Source: Flavobacterium lutivivi
Lineage (GTDB): Bacteria > Bacteroidota > Bacteroidia > Flavobacteriales > Flavobacteriaceae
Length of the DNA stretch: 64,000 nucleotides
Reading direction: 5' to 3'
Assembly: GCF_014642275.1 (NCBI RefSeq)
Contig: NZ_BMIM01000007.1
Location: 1-64,000 of the forward strand
Position numbers and translations under genes: made by a program. The notes under the pieces were generated by a model. It was not told the DNA's origin. It did no database searches and saw only the letters and a program-made list of their open reading frames with translations. Below are positions 17,483 through 25,959 of this stretch, in pieces. Position 1 is the stretch's first letter, and the number at the start of each line of letters is the position of its first letter.

Positions 17483-17914
17483 ATGAGAAAACTTAGTAAA
17501 ATCACTTTTTTAATTTCAATTGTCATTTTTTCATCTTGTCAAAATTCTTTAAATGACAAAACATTTATAGGTATTGAACACGAAATTTATTCTCATGGGA
17601 GTCAAGATTTTGAAACGAAAATTCATTTCAAAAAAGAAATGGTTTTTATTGAAAAGAGACCGATTTCAATAAACATAGCTGATACTACAAAATATGAATA
17701 TCATGAAGAAATTTTCAAATACAAAGGAACAGCGATATTCCAGAATGACAGCATAAAAATTAAAGCTTTGGCTTTCAATTGTGAAGACTGTCCGCCTATT
17801 GTAGAGGTTAGAGCTGATGGAGAAATTGTAGATGCTATCGAAAAAGTAACTTATACAGGTTTGCAAATAGGAAATGAATTAATCCTAAACAATTCTCATT
17901 TTAAAAATAATTAA
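17483..17914 (+). CDS. hypothetical lipoprotein
   Basis: The ATG at 17483 gives a good lipoprotein signal (MRKLSKITFLISIVIFSSC, lipobox FSSC with Cys19). The earlier ATG at 17459 overlaps rsmI and adds only eight residues, so it is less likely. The mature part of about 125 residues is predicted to be beta-rich and includes the CEDCPP cysteine pair in its centre. No family is recognised. It is probably carried on the periplasmic side of a membrane. It starts 8 bases after rsmI and may be co-transcribed with it. Confidence 0.7.
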   Translation: MRKLSKITFLISIVIFSSCQNSLNDKTFIGIEHEIYSHGSQDFETKIHFKKEMVFIEKRPISINIADTTKYEYHEEIFKYKGTAIFQNDSIKIKALAFNCEDCPPIVEVRADGEIVDAIEKVTYTGLQIGNELILNNSHFKNN

Positions 17915-17968
17915 AAGCAATAAATTAAGTAGTTTTTTGTTATACTTAAAATATTTATCATCTTTTCT

Positions 17969-19591
17969 CTATTCCACAACCAAATCCACAAACTGAAAAC
18001 TTTTTCCACTAAACAAACCTTTATCGGATAATTTCAAATCAGGAATGACAAGCAATGCCATGAATGACAATGTCATAAATGGTGCTTTTAACGAACTGCC
18101 TAATTCCTTTGCCATAGCGTCAATTTCTTGGTACAATCGTCCAGTTTCCCAACCGTTTTTATCGCTCATAATTCCAGCAACTGGTAACGCTAACGATTTT
18201 GCAGTTTCGCCGTTCAAAGCGCAAATTCCGCCTTGGTTTTCAATTAAAATATTTACCGCTTTGCAAATTTCGGCATCGCTTGTGCCAACAACCACAATGT
18301 TGTGGCAATCATGTGCTACTGAACTGGCAATGGCACCATTTTTCAAACCAAAATTTTTGATAAAAGCAACCGCAGGTTCAGTATTGGAATAACGATTAAC
18401 AACCGCCATTTTCAACACATCATTTTCCACATCGGAAACTAAGTTGCTATCCACAATTTTTGGCGTACAATGAATTTCATTCGTAATCAATTGACCTTCG
18501 AGTGCTTCAATAACGCGAATGGTTTTTGCCGAACTTGTAAGTTCAAAATCTGCGATTTGTTTTTTTGAAGTATTGAAATTGTTAGGTTTTTCAAAGTCGA
18601 TATGCTTTACAAACGATTGTCCATTCTCAGCAACCAATTCGCCATTGATATAGGTTTGTTTCACCTTGAAATCGGTTAAATTTTCTACTACGATAAAATC
18701 GGCAGCATCATTTTCTTGCAATAAACCAACATCCATTTTATAATGTTTCACAGGATTGATACACGCCATTTGCAACACTTTGAAAACGTCAAAACCTTTT
18801 GCCAAAGCACGAGCGCAAAGTTGGTTAATGTGACCAACAATCAAATCATCTGGATGTTTATCATCGGAACAAAACATCATGTTTTCATAATGTTCTGGTA
18901 ATAAATCAATTAAAGCTTCAAAGTTTTTGGCAGCACTTCCTTCGCGAACAATTACTTTCATACCAAGCGATAATTTTTCCAACGCTTCGTCATACGTAAA
19001 ACATTCATGATCCGTAGAAATTCCAGCAGAAATATATTTTTTTACTTGTTCGCCACGTAATCCTGGCGCATGACCATCAACAGGTTTATTAAAATGTTTT
19101 GCCCAAGCAATTTTTTTCAACACTTCTTCATCGTCAAACAAAACTCCAGGATAATTCATCATTTCTGCCAAATAATAAATATCTGGATTTGCCATTAATT
19201 CTTTGATTTGCTCCGCATCAATCACTGCGCCAGCAGTTTCAAAAAAGGTTGCTGGAACACATGATGGCGCACCAAAATGAAATTTCAACGGCACTTTTTT
19301 ACCATTTTCAATCATGTAATAAACGCCTTCTTTCCCGAGAACATTCGCTATTTCGTGAGGATCAGAAATGGTTCCAACGGTTCCGTGAAGTACAGCTAGT
19401 TTTGCAAACTCCGAAGGGACAAGCATCGAACTTTCAATATGAATATGCGCATCGATAAAACCCGGAAGAATGTAGTTTTTGTTGTTGTGTTCCTTTTCAA
19501 TTAGGGAAACAATTTTTCCGTTTGCTACAGTGATTTCACCTGAATAAATTCGTTTGTTTTCGATATCTACAATTTGACCTTGGATTTGCAT
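17969..19591 (-). CDS. ade: adenine deaminase
   Basis: This amidohydrolase converts adenine to hypoxanthine plus ammonia in purine salvage. The 540 residues show the metal-binding [12 protein letters not shown] motif (about 45-56), [23 protein letters not shown], the SDDKHPDDL segment and a C-terminal domain with [13 protein letters not shown], the layout of the bacterial Ade (TIGR01178) family. The length is normal. It is convergent with the lipoprotein gene, and the recJ gene diverges from it across a 130-base gap. Confidence 0.95.
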   Translation of the reverse strand: MQIQGQIVDIENKRIYSGEITVANGKIVSLIEKEHNNKNYILPGFIDAHIHIESSMLVPSEFAKLAVLHGTVGTISDPHEIANVLGKEGVYYMIENGKKVPLKFHFGAPSCVPATFFETAGAVIDAEQIKELMANPDIYYLAEMMNYPGVLFDDEEVLKKIAWAKHFNKPVDGHAPGLRGEQVKKYISAGISTDHECFTYDEALEKLSLGMKVIVREGSAAKNFEALIDLLPEHYENMMFCSDDKHPDDLIVGHINQLCARALAKGFDVFKVLQMACINPVKHYKMDVGLLQENDAADFIVVENLTDFKVKQTYINGELVAENGQSFVKHIDFEKPNNFNTSKKQIADFELTSSAKTIRVIEALEGQLITNEIHCTPKIVDSNLVSDVENDVLKMAVVNRYSNTEPAVAFIKNFGLKNGAIASSVAHDCHNIVVVGTSDAEICKAVNILIENQGGICALNGETAKSLALPVAGIMSDKNGWETGRLYQEIDAMAKELGSSLKAPFMTLSFMALLVIPDLKLSDKGLFSGKSFQFVDLVVE

Positions 19592-19642
19592 TTGAAACTA
19601 TTTTACTTCAAAAATAAGTAATAAAACATCATTTTTTTCTAA

Positions 19643-19650
19643 TAGATTTG
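19643..19650 (+). promoter_or_regulatory. candidate -7 promoter box of recJ
   Basis: TAGATTTG matches TAnnTTTG and would give recJ a leader of about 65 bases. The leader ends in an AT-rich repeat word (AATTCGTAATTATTC) also found inside dxs. Confidence 0.4.
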
Positions 19651-19721
19651 CGAAAGTTGAAGTTAAATTATTTTTCTTACTTTTAAATTCGCAATCCCTA
19701 ATTTTCAATTCGTAATTATTC

Positions 19722-21410
19722 ATGCGCTGGACTTTAAAACCAAAACCTTCTCAAGAAAAAGTAAAACATTTGGCTTCGCAACTCAATGTTGATGAAATAG
19801 TTGCAATGCTTTTAGTTCAAAGAGGAATTGAAAGCTTTGAGCAAGCCAAAACATTTTTCCGTCCAAGTTTAAACGATTTACACAATCCTTATCTCATGAA
19901 AGATATGGACAAAGCGGTTGCTCGTATTGAAAAAGCAATAGCAAATGAAGAAAATATTCTAGTTTTTGGCGATTATGACGTTGATGGAACAACTGCCGTT
20001 TCATTGGTTTCTTCATATTTAAAAAGTTATTATCCTAATATTGCAACTTATATTCCAGATAGATACAACGAAGGTTATGGCATATCATACAAAGGAATTG
20101 ACTTTGCCGATGATAACGGGTTTTCGCTCATCATTGCGCTAGATTGTGGTATAAAATCTATTGATCATGTTGCATATGCTCATGAAAGAAACATCGATTT
20201 TATCATTTGTGATCATCATCGTCCAGGAAATGAATTACCCAATGCTGTTGCAGTTCTTGACCCAAAACGTGACGATTGTTCTTATCCTTATGATGAATTG
20301 TGTGGTTGTGGTGTTGGGTTCAAACTCATTCAGGCATTGGCACAAAATAATAGTCAAACCATTGAAGATTTAATTCCTTATCTTGATTTAGTTGCTACAG
20401 CAATTGCTGCCGATATTGTTCCTATTACTGGCGAAAATCGGGTGTTAGCAAAATTTGGTTTAGAAGTAATTAATTCCAATCCAAGACCAGGAATAAAAGC
20501 ACTTATTCAAAATATTAAAAAGAAAGTTCTAACGATTACTGATGTCGTTTTTATCATTGCGCCACGAATTAATGCTGCCGGAAGAATAAAACACGGTAAT
20601 GAAGCAGTCGCACTTTTAACCGAATTTGATTTGGCTCAAGCCGAAATTTTTGCTTCAGAAATTGAACAACACAATGCAGACAGAAAAGATTTTGACAAAC
20701 AAATAACTGTTGAAGCGCTTTCGCAAATTATTGAAAACAATGAAAAAGAGAATTTTTCAACAGTAGTTTATAACGAAAATTGGCACAAAGGCGTTATTGG
20801 AATTGTGGCTTCTCGATTGACTGAAACCTATTATCGTCCTACAATTGTGTTTACTAAAAGTGGCGATAAATTAGCAGCATCAGCACGTTCTGTAAAAGAT
20901 TTTGATATTTATAATGCACTCGAAGCTTGCGCAGAACATCTAGAACAGTTTGGCGGACACATGTATGCAGCAGGAATGACTTTAAAAGAAGAAAATTACC
21001 TCGCATTTAAAGAAGCTTTTGAAAAAATTGTAGAACAAACCATACATCCCGATTTATTAATTCCAGAAATATCGGTTGACGCTGAAATTGAGCTATCCGA
21101 TATTAACGAAAAATTAATTCGTATTTTAAATCAGTTTGAACCTTTTGGACCACAAAATATGACGCCACTATTTTTAACAAAAAATGTTTTTGATACCGGT
21201 TATGCAAAGCAAATTGGCTCAGAAAACGAACATTTAAAAGCATTTGTAAAACAAGAAAATTCAAGTTCGTTTAACGCCATTGGATTTAAAATAGGCAACA
21301 AATATGATTTGGTTAAAAACCAAAAAAAGTTTGATGCGGTTTATTCTATTGAAGAAAATGAATGGAACGGAAATGTTAGTGTACAGCTTCAGTTGAGAGA
21401 TATTAAATAA
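19722..21410 (+). CDS. recJ: single-stranded-DNA-specific exonuclease RecJ
   Basis: RecJ is a 5'-3' ssDNA exonuclease in recombination and mismatch or base-excision repair. The 562-residue protein has the DHH-family motifs: GDYDVDGTTAVSL (about 87-99), ALDCGIKSID, the signature CDHHRPG, and then DHHA1 features APRINAAGRIKHG and GGHMYAAGM, with a C-terminal OB-like domain. The length matches other RecJ proteins. It is followed by an 86-base gap made mostly of an inverted repeat. Confidence 0.97.
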   Translation: MRWTLKPKPSQEKVKHLASQLNVDEIVAMLLVQRGIESFEQAKTFFRPSLNDLHNPYLMKDMDKAVARIEKAIANEENILVFGDYDVDGTTAVSLVSSYLKSYYPNIATYIPDRYNEGYGISYKGIDFADDNGFSLIIALDCGIKSIDHVAYAHERNIDFIICDHHRPGNELPNAVAVLDPKRDDCSYPYDELCGCGVGFKLIQALAQNNSQTIEDLIPYLDLVATAIAADIVPITGENRVLAKFGLEVINSNPRPGIKALIQNIKKKVLTITDVVFIIAPRINAAGRIKHGNEAVALLTEFDLAQAEIFASEIEQHNADRKDFDKQITVEALSQIIENNEKENFSTVVYNENWHKGVIGIVASRLTETYYRPTIVFTKSGDKLAASARSVKDFDIYNALEACAEHLEQFGGHMYAAGMTLKEENYLAFKEAFEKIVEQTIHPDLLIPEISVDAEIELSDINEKLIRILNQFEPFGPQNMTPLFLTKNVFDTGYAKQIGSENEHLKAFVKQENSSSFNAIGFKIGNKYDLVKNQKKFDAVYSIEENEWNGNVSVQLQLRDIK

Positions 21411-21428
21411 TAATTAATACGATTAAAG

Positions 21429-21485
21429 ACCACGAATACACGAACTTAATTAGTTTTTTAAAAAAAATATTCGTGCATTCGTGGT
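21429..21485. repeat. inverted repeat ACCACGAATnCACGAA
   Basis: ACCACGAATACACGAA (21429-21444) is repeated in inverted form at 21470-21485 with one mismatch, making a 16-bp stem around a 25-base AT-rich loop. A third copy of the word is at 22851-22867. This looks like a dispersed palindromic intergenic repeat, and it may also end recJ transcription. Confidence 0.75.
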
Positions 21486-21496
21486 AAAAAAACGAA

Positions 21497-22756
21497 ATGA
21501 CAAAAGAAAAAAAAGACCCATTTTCATCGTTACGCATCAAGGAATTTAGATGGTTTCTTGCGGTACGATTATTTATTGTTTTGGCTTGGTCCATGCAATT
21601 TGTTTTGATAGAATGGGAAGTTTATAAAATCACAAAAGATCCATTATCATTGGGTTTAATTGGTTTAATGGAAGTCATTCCAGCTATAACTATGGCGCTT
21701 TTTGCTGGTCATATTGTAGATCAATCTGAAAAACGAAATTTGCTCATTAAATGTTTTTCGGCTTTAGCGATAATAAGTATTGCGATGAGCTTATTGGTTA
21801 AACCAGAAATTGCCTCACAGTTTTCTCAAAAATTTGTTTTAAACAGTATTTATGTTTTAGTTTTCCTTGGCGGAATTGTGCGAGCATTTATCATTCCTTC
21901 TGTTTTTAGTTTACTTGGTTTGATTGTTCCCAACAAAGAAAAGCCAAATGCTTCTGCATGGAGTAGTTCTACTTGGCAAGTTTCGGCGGTTTTTGGTCCA
22001 GCTATTGCAGGTTTTACCATTGGTGTCATTGGAGTTTTTGGTTCAATGATTATGGTTGTCGTTTGTGTTATCATTGGGACTTTAGCTTTGCTAAATATTG
22101 AAAGAAAACCTATTTTAAATCCTAAAAAAGACGAACCAATGATGCAAAGTTTAAAAGAAGGCATTTCGTTTGTATTCAAAAACAAAACTATTCTCAATGC
22201 GATTTCGCTTGATATGTTTGCGGTGCTTTTTGGTGGTGCAGTTGCCTTGTTACCTATTTTTGCACAAGATATTTTAAAAGTTGGTTCAGAAGGTTTTGGA
22301 ATTTTAAGAGCTGCGCCAGCTGTTGGCGGATTAATCACGATGCTTGTAGCTACTTCTATACCTTTAAATCAAAAAGCAGGGAAAAAATTATTGATAGCTG
22401 TTTTCTTCTTTGGGTTATGCATTATTGGTTTTGGATTGTCAAAAAACTTTTGGTTATCGGTAATTTTATTGTTTTTAAGTGGTATTTTCGATGGTATTTC
22501 GGTAGTGATACGACAAACCATTCTACAGATATATACTCCAGATAATATGCGTGGTCGCGTTTCATCGGTAAATTCAATTTTTGTAGGTTCGTCTAATGAA
22601 TTAGGTGCTTTTGAAAGCGGATTTACTTCAAAAATAATGGGAGTTGTGCCTGCAGTTGTTTTTGGTGGAATAATGACTATAGGTGTTGTTGCAACTATGG
22701 GTTTTACTTCTCCACGATTTAGAAACCTTGATATTGATAAGGATATTGAAGGTTGA
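21497..22756 (+). CDS. MFS transporter
   Basis: The 419-residue protein is predicted to have 12 membrane helices. It shows the early helix pair FRWFLAVRLFIVLAWSMQFV, the loop-2/3 segment GHIVDQSEKRNLL that corresponds to the GxxxDRxxRR motif of the major facilitator superfamily, and a TPDNMRGRVSSVNSIFVG segment typical of the MFS_3/enterobactin-exporter-like group. It is probably an exporter in the inner membrane. The substrate is unknown. Intergenic repeats flank it on both sides. Confidence 0.87.
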   Translation: MTKEKKDPFSSLRIKEFRWFLAVRLFIVLAWSMQFVLIEWEVYKITKDPLSLGLIGLMEVIPAITMALFAGHIVDQSEKRNLLIKCFSALAIISIAMSLLVKPEIASQFSQKFVLNSIYVLVFLGGIVRAFIIPSVFSLLGLIVPNKEKPNASAWSSSTWQVSAVFGPAIAGFTIGVIGVFGSMIMVVVCVIIGTLALLNIERKPILNPKKDEPMMQSLKEGISFVFKNKTILNAISLDMFAVLFGGAVALLPIFAQDILKVGSEGFGILRAAPAVGGLITMLVATSIPLNQKAGKKLLIAVFFFGLCIIGFGLSKNFWLSVILLFLSGIFDGISVVIRQTILQIYTPDNMRGRVSSVNSIFVGSSNELGAFESGFTSKIMGVVPAVVFGGIMTIGVVATMGFTSPRFRNLDIDKDIEG

Positions 22757-22850
22757 TTTTTTGGATTTCCGCCTTCGTGTAAAAGACGTTTCCTAAATTT
22801 ACGTCTTACCCAACCATTTTCAACTTGATTGAGAATTGTGAAACCATTTT

Positions 22851-22867
22851 ACCACGAATTCACGAAT
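22851..22867. repeat. third copy of the ACCACGAATnCACGAA word
   Basis: ACCACGAATTCACGAAT repeats the arm seen at 21429-21485, here without a partner arm nearby. Confidence 0.65.
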
Positions 22868-22880
22868 GTTTTTTAAAAAA

Positions 22881-22923
22881 TACTTTGTGTAACTCTGTGA
22901 GAACTTTGTGAAACTTTGTGAAA
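22881..22923. repeat. short tandem repeat, about 10-bp unit
   Basis: Four imperfect copies of AACTTTGTGA (first TACTTTGTGT, then AACTCTGTGAG, then two near-identical units) lie just past the lpxH stop codon. Confidence 0.75.
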
Positions 22924-22936
22924 CAATTTAAAGAAA

Positions 22937-23707
22937 CTAATACTTCTTCAACTCAAATTTTTCTCCATCAAAAACGCCATAGGTAAAATAACCTATCCAA
23001 TCGCCAAGGTTAATGTATTTTGAATTTTCAGTTAAATCAATTTCCATAGGAAGATGACGATGTCCAAAAACGAAGTAATTATATGGTTTAGTTTCTAATT
23101 TTCTTTTACAATATTGGACCAACCATTCGTTATCTTCACCAAGGAATTTTACATCGGCTTCACCTGAAATTAATTTATTTTTCACCGAAAGATATTGTGC
23201 TAATTTCATTCCAATATCTGGATGCAACCAGCGATACAGCCATTTTGAAAACGGATTAGTAAATACTTTTTTCATGCGTTTATAACCTTTATCACCTGGA
23301 CCTTTTCCGTCGCCATGACCAATCAAAAACGTTTTATCATTAAAAGTAAATTCTTTATTATCGTGATAAACAGGAATATTTAGCTCTTTTTCAAAATAAT
23401 CGTGCATCCACAAATCGTGATTTCCCACAAAAAAATAAATAGGAATTCCGCTGTCGCGAATTTCAGCCAGTTTACCTAGAACACGCACAAAACCTTTTGG
23501 AACAACAGTTTTATATTCAAACCAAAAATCAAATAAATCACCTAAAAGGAAAATACATTCCGCATCTTTTTTAACTTCATCAAGCCATGCCACAAATTTT
23601 TTCTCACGAGGAAAACTTGCTTCTGTGGTTGGCGCACCAAGATGTTGGTCTGACGCGAAATATATTTTTTTGTTTTGAGATATAGTTATTTTAACTTCAG
23701 ATTTCAA
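22937..23707 (-). CDS. lpxH: UDP-2,3-diacylglucosamine diphosphatase (LpxH-type)
   Basis: This calcineurin-like phosphoesterase cleaves UDP-2,3-diacylglucosamine to lipid X in lipid A biosynthesis at the inner-membrane face. The metal ligands appear in order: FASDQHLGAP (DxH), FLLGDLFDFWFE (GDxxD), FFVGNHDLW (GNHD), LIGHGDGKG and FGHRHLP (GHxH). The 256-residue length fits. The ATG at 23707 adds a short KSEVKITISQNKK tail before the first strand, and no better start is seen. Confidence 0.92.
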   Translation of the reverse strand: MKSEVKITISQNKKIYFASDQHLGAPTTEASFPREKKFVAWLDEVKKDAECIFLLGDLFDFWFEYKTVVPKGFVRVLGKLAEIRDSGIPIYFFVGNHDLWMHDYFEKELNIPVYHDNKEFTFNDKTFLIGHGDGKGPGDKGYKRMKKVFTNPFSKWLYRWLHPDIGMKLAQYLSVKNKLISGEADVKFLGEDNEWLVQYCKRKLETKPYNYFVFGHRHLPMEIDLTENSKYINLGDWIGYFTYGVFDGEKFELKKY

Positions 23708-23734
23708 CGTATATTTTGTGATTTAATAATTATT

Positions 23735-23769
23735 GAACACTAAAAACTGAATACTGTTTACTGATTATC
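23735..23769. repeat. AT-rich repeat word overlapping the 3' end of queD
   Basis: GAACACTAAAAACTGAATAC followed by TGTTTACTGATTATC resembles short repeated phrases seen elsewhere; TTTACTGATTA recurs near 56438. Its right end forms the last codons and stop of queD. Confidence 0.4.
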
Positions 23770-24210
23770 ACTAGCATACCATTCTGCAAATGAGGTTTCA
23801 GTTTCTTGTAATTTTAACGAATGTAATTTAATTTCATTTGGTAATCGGTTTTTAATTTTGTTAGAAAAATCAATTACCATATTTTCGCTAGTTGGTTGAT
23901 AATCAACAAGAATTACATGATGTCCTCTTTCCTTTAGTTCATTAGCCAATTCTACGTGAGGTGTATTTTTATTAAAAACAGTTGCATGGTCAAATTGATC
24001 TACAATTTCTTCTTTTACAATTTTTTTCAAATCAGAAAAATCAATGACCATTCCATATTTTACATTAGAGGTATCAGTAATGGGTTTTCCAATTACTGTT
24101 ACCGAAAGTTTGTAACTATGACCATGTACATTTTTACACTTACCATCATAACCATAAAGTGCATGACCAGTTTCAAAATTGAATTGTTTTGTAATTCTGA
24201 TTGTTGACAT
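23758..24210 (-). CDS. queD: 6-carboxytetrahydropterin synthase / 6-pyruvoyl-tetrahydropterin synthase family
   Basis: QueD converts dihydroneopterin triphosphate to 6-carboxytetrahydropterin on the path to queuosine. The 150 residues contain the zinc-binding histidines FETGHAL and NVHGHSYKL, the catalytic Cys of GKCKNVHGH, the segment MVIDFSDLKKIV and DQFDHATVFN, and a closing ETSFAEWY. This is the complete family layout. It has a candidate promoter box directly upstream. The last codons fall within a repeat word. Confidence 0.92.
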   Translation of the reverse strand: MSTIRITKQFNFETGHALYGYDGKCKNVHGHSYKLSVTVIGKPITDTSNVKYGMVIDFSDLKKIVKEEIVDQFDHATVFNKNTPHVELANELKERGHHVILVDYQPTSENMVIDFSNKIKNRLPNEIKLHSLKLQETETSFAEWYASDNQ

Positions 24211-24226
24211 CTGAAAAGATTTGTGG

Positions 24227-24234
24227 CAAAGTTA
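24227..24234 (-). promoter_or_regulatory. candidate -7 promoter box of queD
   Basis: The minus strand reads TAACTTTG (TAnnTTTG), 17 bases before the queD ATG. Confidence 0.45.
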
Positions 24235-24244
24235 CTAAATATAT

Positions 24245-24418
24245 CTACTCGTTTTGGTTTCTTTTTTTGGCTTTGATATACATCCAATAAGCTAGACCAA
24301 CAAGTACAACAAATGGTAGTAGGTTGCCAATCCATACACCAATTGCGTATCCATTATCAGGAGCATTTTTTAGTTTTTCGTTAATTTCAGATTGTTGTAG
24401 AAGAAATATCAATTTCAT
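24245..24418 (-). CDS. 57-residue single-pass membrane protein
   Basis: This small frame begins MKLIFLLQQSEINEKLKNAP, continues with one long hydrophobic segment (about residues 30-48, including GNLLPFVVLVGLAYWMYI) and ends with a basic tail KAKKRNQNE. Its polar N-terminus, single helix and positively charged C-terminus suggest an N-out, C-in inner-membrane protein. It lies between the Omp28-like gene and queD on the same strand and fills an otherwise empty gap. Similar tiny proteins occur in flavobacterial genomes to my recollection, but I can name no function. Confidence 0.6.
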   Translation of the reverse strand: MKLIFLLQQSEINEKLKNAPDNGYAIGVWIGNLLPFVVLVGLAYWMYIKAKKRNQNE

Positions 24419-24500
24419 GGGTTTGTTTTTATAAGATAATGCTCTTTTTATAAAGTTCTAAAATTACCAATATCAAGAAATGGCTTTAACAAAATTAAAC

Positions 24501-24530
24501 AAAAAAGGCTGTCTTTTGACAACCTTTTTT
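24501..24530. terminator. terminator of the Omp28-like lipoprotein gene
   Basis: AAAAAAGG-C-TGTC, TTTT loop, GACA-A-CCTTTTTT: a hairpin with one mismatch and T-runs on both strands, 20 bases past the stop at 24550. Confidence 0.85.
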
Positions 24531-24549
24531 AGTAGAAACATTTTTGATA

Positions 24550-25380
24550 TTATGGGTTTTGTTCAAATGATTGATTTTCATTTTTTTCTGCATGACGAGC
24601 ATTGATAACCAGATTGTTGCTATCAACAACAAATGCAACAAAACTTATATTTTCAGCGTTTGAAACCGATGCTGGAACAGGAATACTAAACGATTTTGTT
24701 ATAGTTTGCCCAAGAGTAGTTTCAGTTCCAAGATTATCACCTAGTAAATCGGTAAGGTTTTTTCTCAAAACATGGTTGTGTTCATAGTTTGGAATTGGAT
24801 TAACTCCATTATAATAAGTGGTGTAGTTTCTTTGAGCATAATGTAAATGATCTTCCAAAAGATAGACAACAAGTTTTAAATTGGAGTAATTTTGAGAAAA
24901 TTTCACATTAACATCAATGTTTACATTGCCATTTTCAACACTGGTGTTCATCGCTAAACCAAGTCCACAGTTGTTTCCTGTTAAAGCCTTAACTTGTTGA
25001 ATATTTGAAGGCTCTGGTGAACTCCAAACAATGGTTCTATTCAATCTTGACTGAGGAAGTTCTAGGTCGTTATTTCCTACGATAAGATTTTTTAATGGTT
25101 CATAATCAGGAAAATGGTATGGGTCAATACCATTGTGTATAGCTACAGTTACTGCTTTGTCTGTTTGCAAATTGACCTGTTCTATTGCATAAGCAACTCG
25201 AGTACAGTTACCACACCAAGTACCAGTATAATCTTCGATTAAAACTCTTTTTTTGAAGTAGCCTGAAATAGGTGCTGCTGTTTCGGAGTCGTCTGGAAGG
25301 TTTTCTACAATTTTTGTATCACTACATGATAAAATTATTGCCGAAAAACTAAGAAAAAGCAAATATTTGATACTTTTCAT
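24550..25380 (-). CDS. Omp28-related lipoprotein with thioredoxin-like CGNC site
   Basis: A lipoprotein signal (MKSIKYLLFLSFSAIILSCS) is followed by a thioredoxin-like domain with TGTWCGNCTRVAYAIEQV at about residue 56, then a beta-rich C-terminal domain of the Omp28 family. Position and context of the CxxC imply disulfide exchange in the periplasm or on the surface. The length is 276 residues. It diverges from the TlpA-like gene across 99 bases, so the two sides may share regulation. The exact role of Omp28 proteins is not established. Confidence 0.82.
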   Translation of the reverse strand: MKSIKYLLFLSFSAIILSCSDTKIVENLPDDSETAAPISGYFKKRVLIEDYTGTWCGNCTRVAYAIEQVNLQTDKAVTVAIHNGIDPYHFPDYEPLKNLIVGNNDLELPQSRLNRTIVWSSPEPSNIQQVKALTGNNCGLGLAMNTSVENGNVNIDVNVKFSQNYSNLKLVVYLLEDHLHYAQRNYTTYYNGVNPIPNYEHNHVLRKNLTDLLGDNLGTETTLGQTITKSFSIPVPASVSNAENISFVAFVVDSNNLVINARHAEKNENQSFEQNP

Positions 25381-25479
25381 TGAGCAAATTTTATGTTTTG
25401 AGCAAAATAAATAAAAAAATTTTAAACTTAGATATATTATTTATTTATTTGTGCTAACAAACTAAAACTACCACAAAAA

Positions 25480-25959
25480 ATGAAAAATTTAATGACGATT
25501 TTGATTTGTTTGTTTGGATTTTTTCTAAATGCTCAAACTCAAATGCCCAATGTTTCTTTGAATGATTTAGAAGGAAAAAAAATATCAATAACTAATGATT
25601 TCAATGAAAAAGATAAGATTTATGTTTTTTCTTTTTGGGCAACTTGGTGTACGCCTTGTATCAATGAGTTAGATGAAATGAATGACGTATTGGAAGATTG
25701 GAAAAAAGAACTCAATCTTGAAGTAATAGCTGTTGCAACCGATGACTCTAGAACCCAAAAAAGAATTAAACCATTAGTAAACGGAAAAGGATGGGAGTAT
25801 AAAATTCTTTTAGATAGTAATCAAGATTTAAAAAGAGCACTTTCTATAGTTAATATTCCTTATACTGTTGTGGTAAAAAATGGTGTGATTGTTCATATTC
25901 AAAACGGCTATGTGCCAGGAAGCGAAAGTGAATTGTATCAAAAATTAAAATCGCTTTAA
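25480..25959 (+). CDS. TlpA-like periplasmic thiol-disulfide oxidoreductase
   Basis: A cleavable signal peptide (ending FFLNAQ) precedes a complete thioredoxin fold of the TlpA/ResA class. The active site is FWATWCTPCINEL (about residues 53-65) and the cis-Pro segment is VNIPYTVVV. The protein is 159 residues and free in the periplasm, with no lipobox or extra domains. Its stop codon overlaps the ATG of the next gene, so it forms an operon with the barrel and the CXXCH lipoprotein. A reductant role for haem-site or exported cysteines is inferred from that context. Confidence 0.88.
   Translation: MKNLMTILICLFGFFLNAQTQMPNVSLNDLEGKKISITNDFNEKDKIYVFSFWATWCTPCINELDEMNDVLEDWKKELNLEVIAVATDDSRTQKRIKPLVNGKGWEYKILLDSNQDLKRALSIVNIPYTVVVKNGVIVHIQNGYVPGSESELYQKLKSL

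Noticed and set aside
21850-22338. 162-codon minus-strand frame inside the MFS gene
   Set aside because: It is antisense to a well-formed transporter and has no family resemblance.
22881-22923. tandem repeat as a CRISPR array
   Set aside because: Units are about 10 bp, contiguous and without spacers; no cas genes are present.
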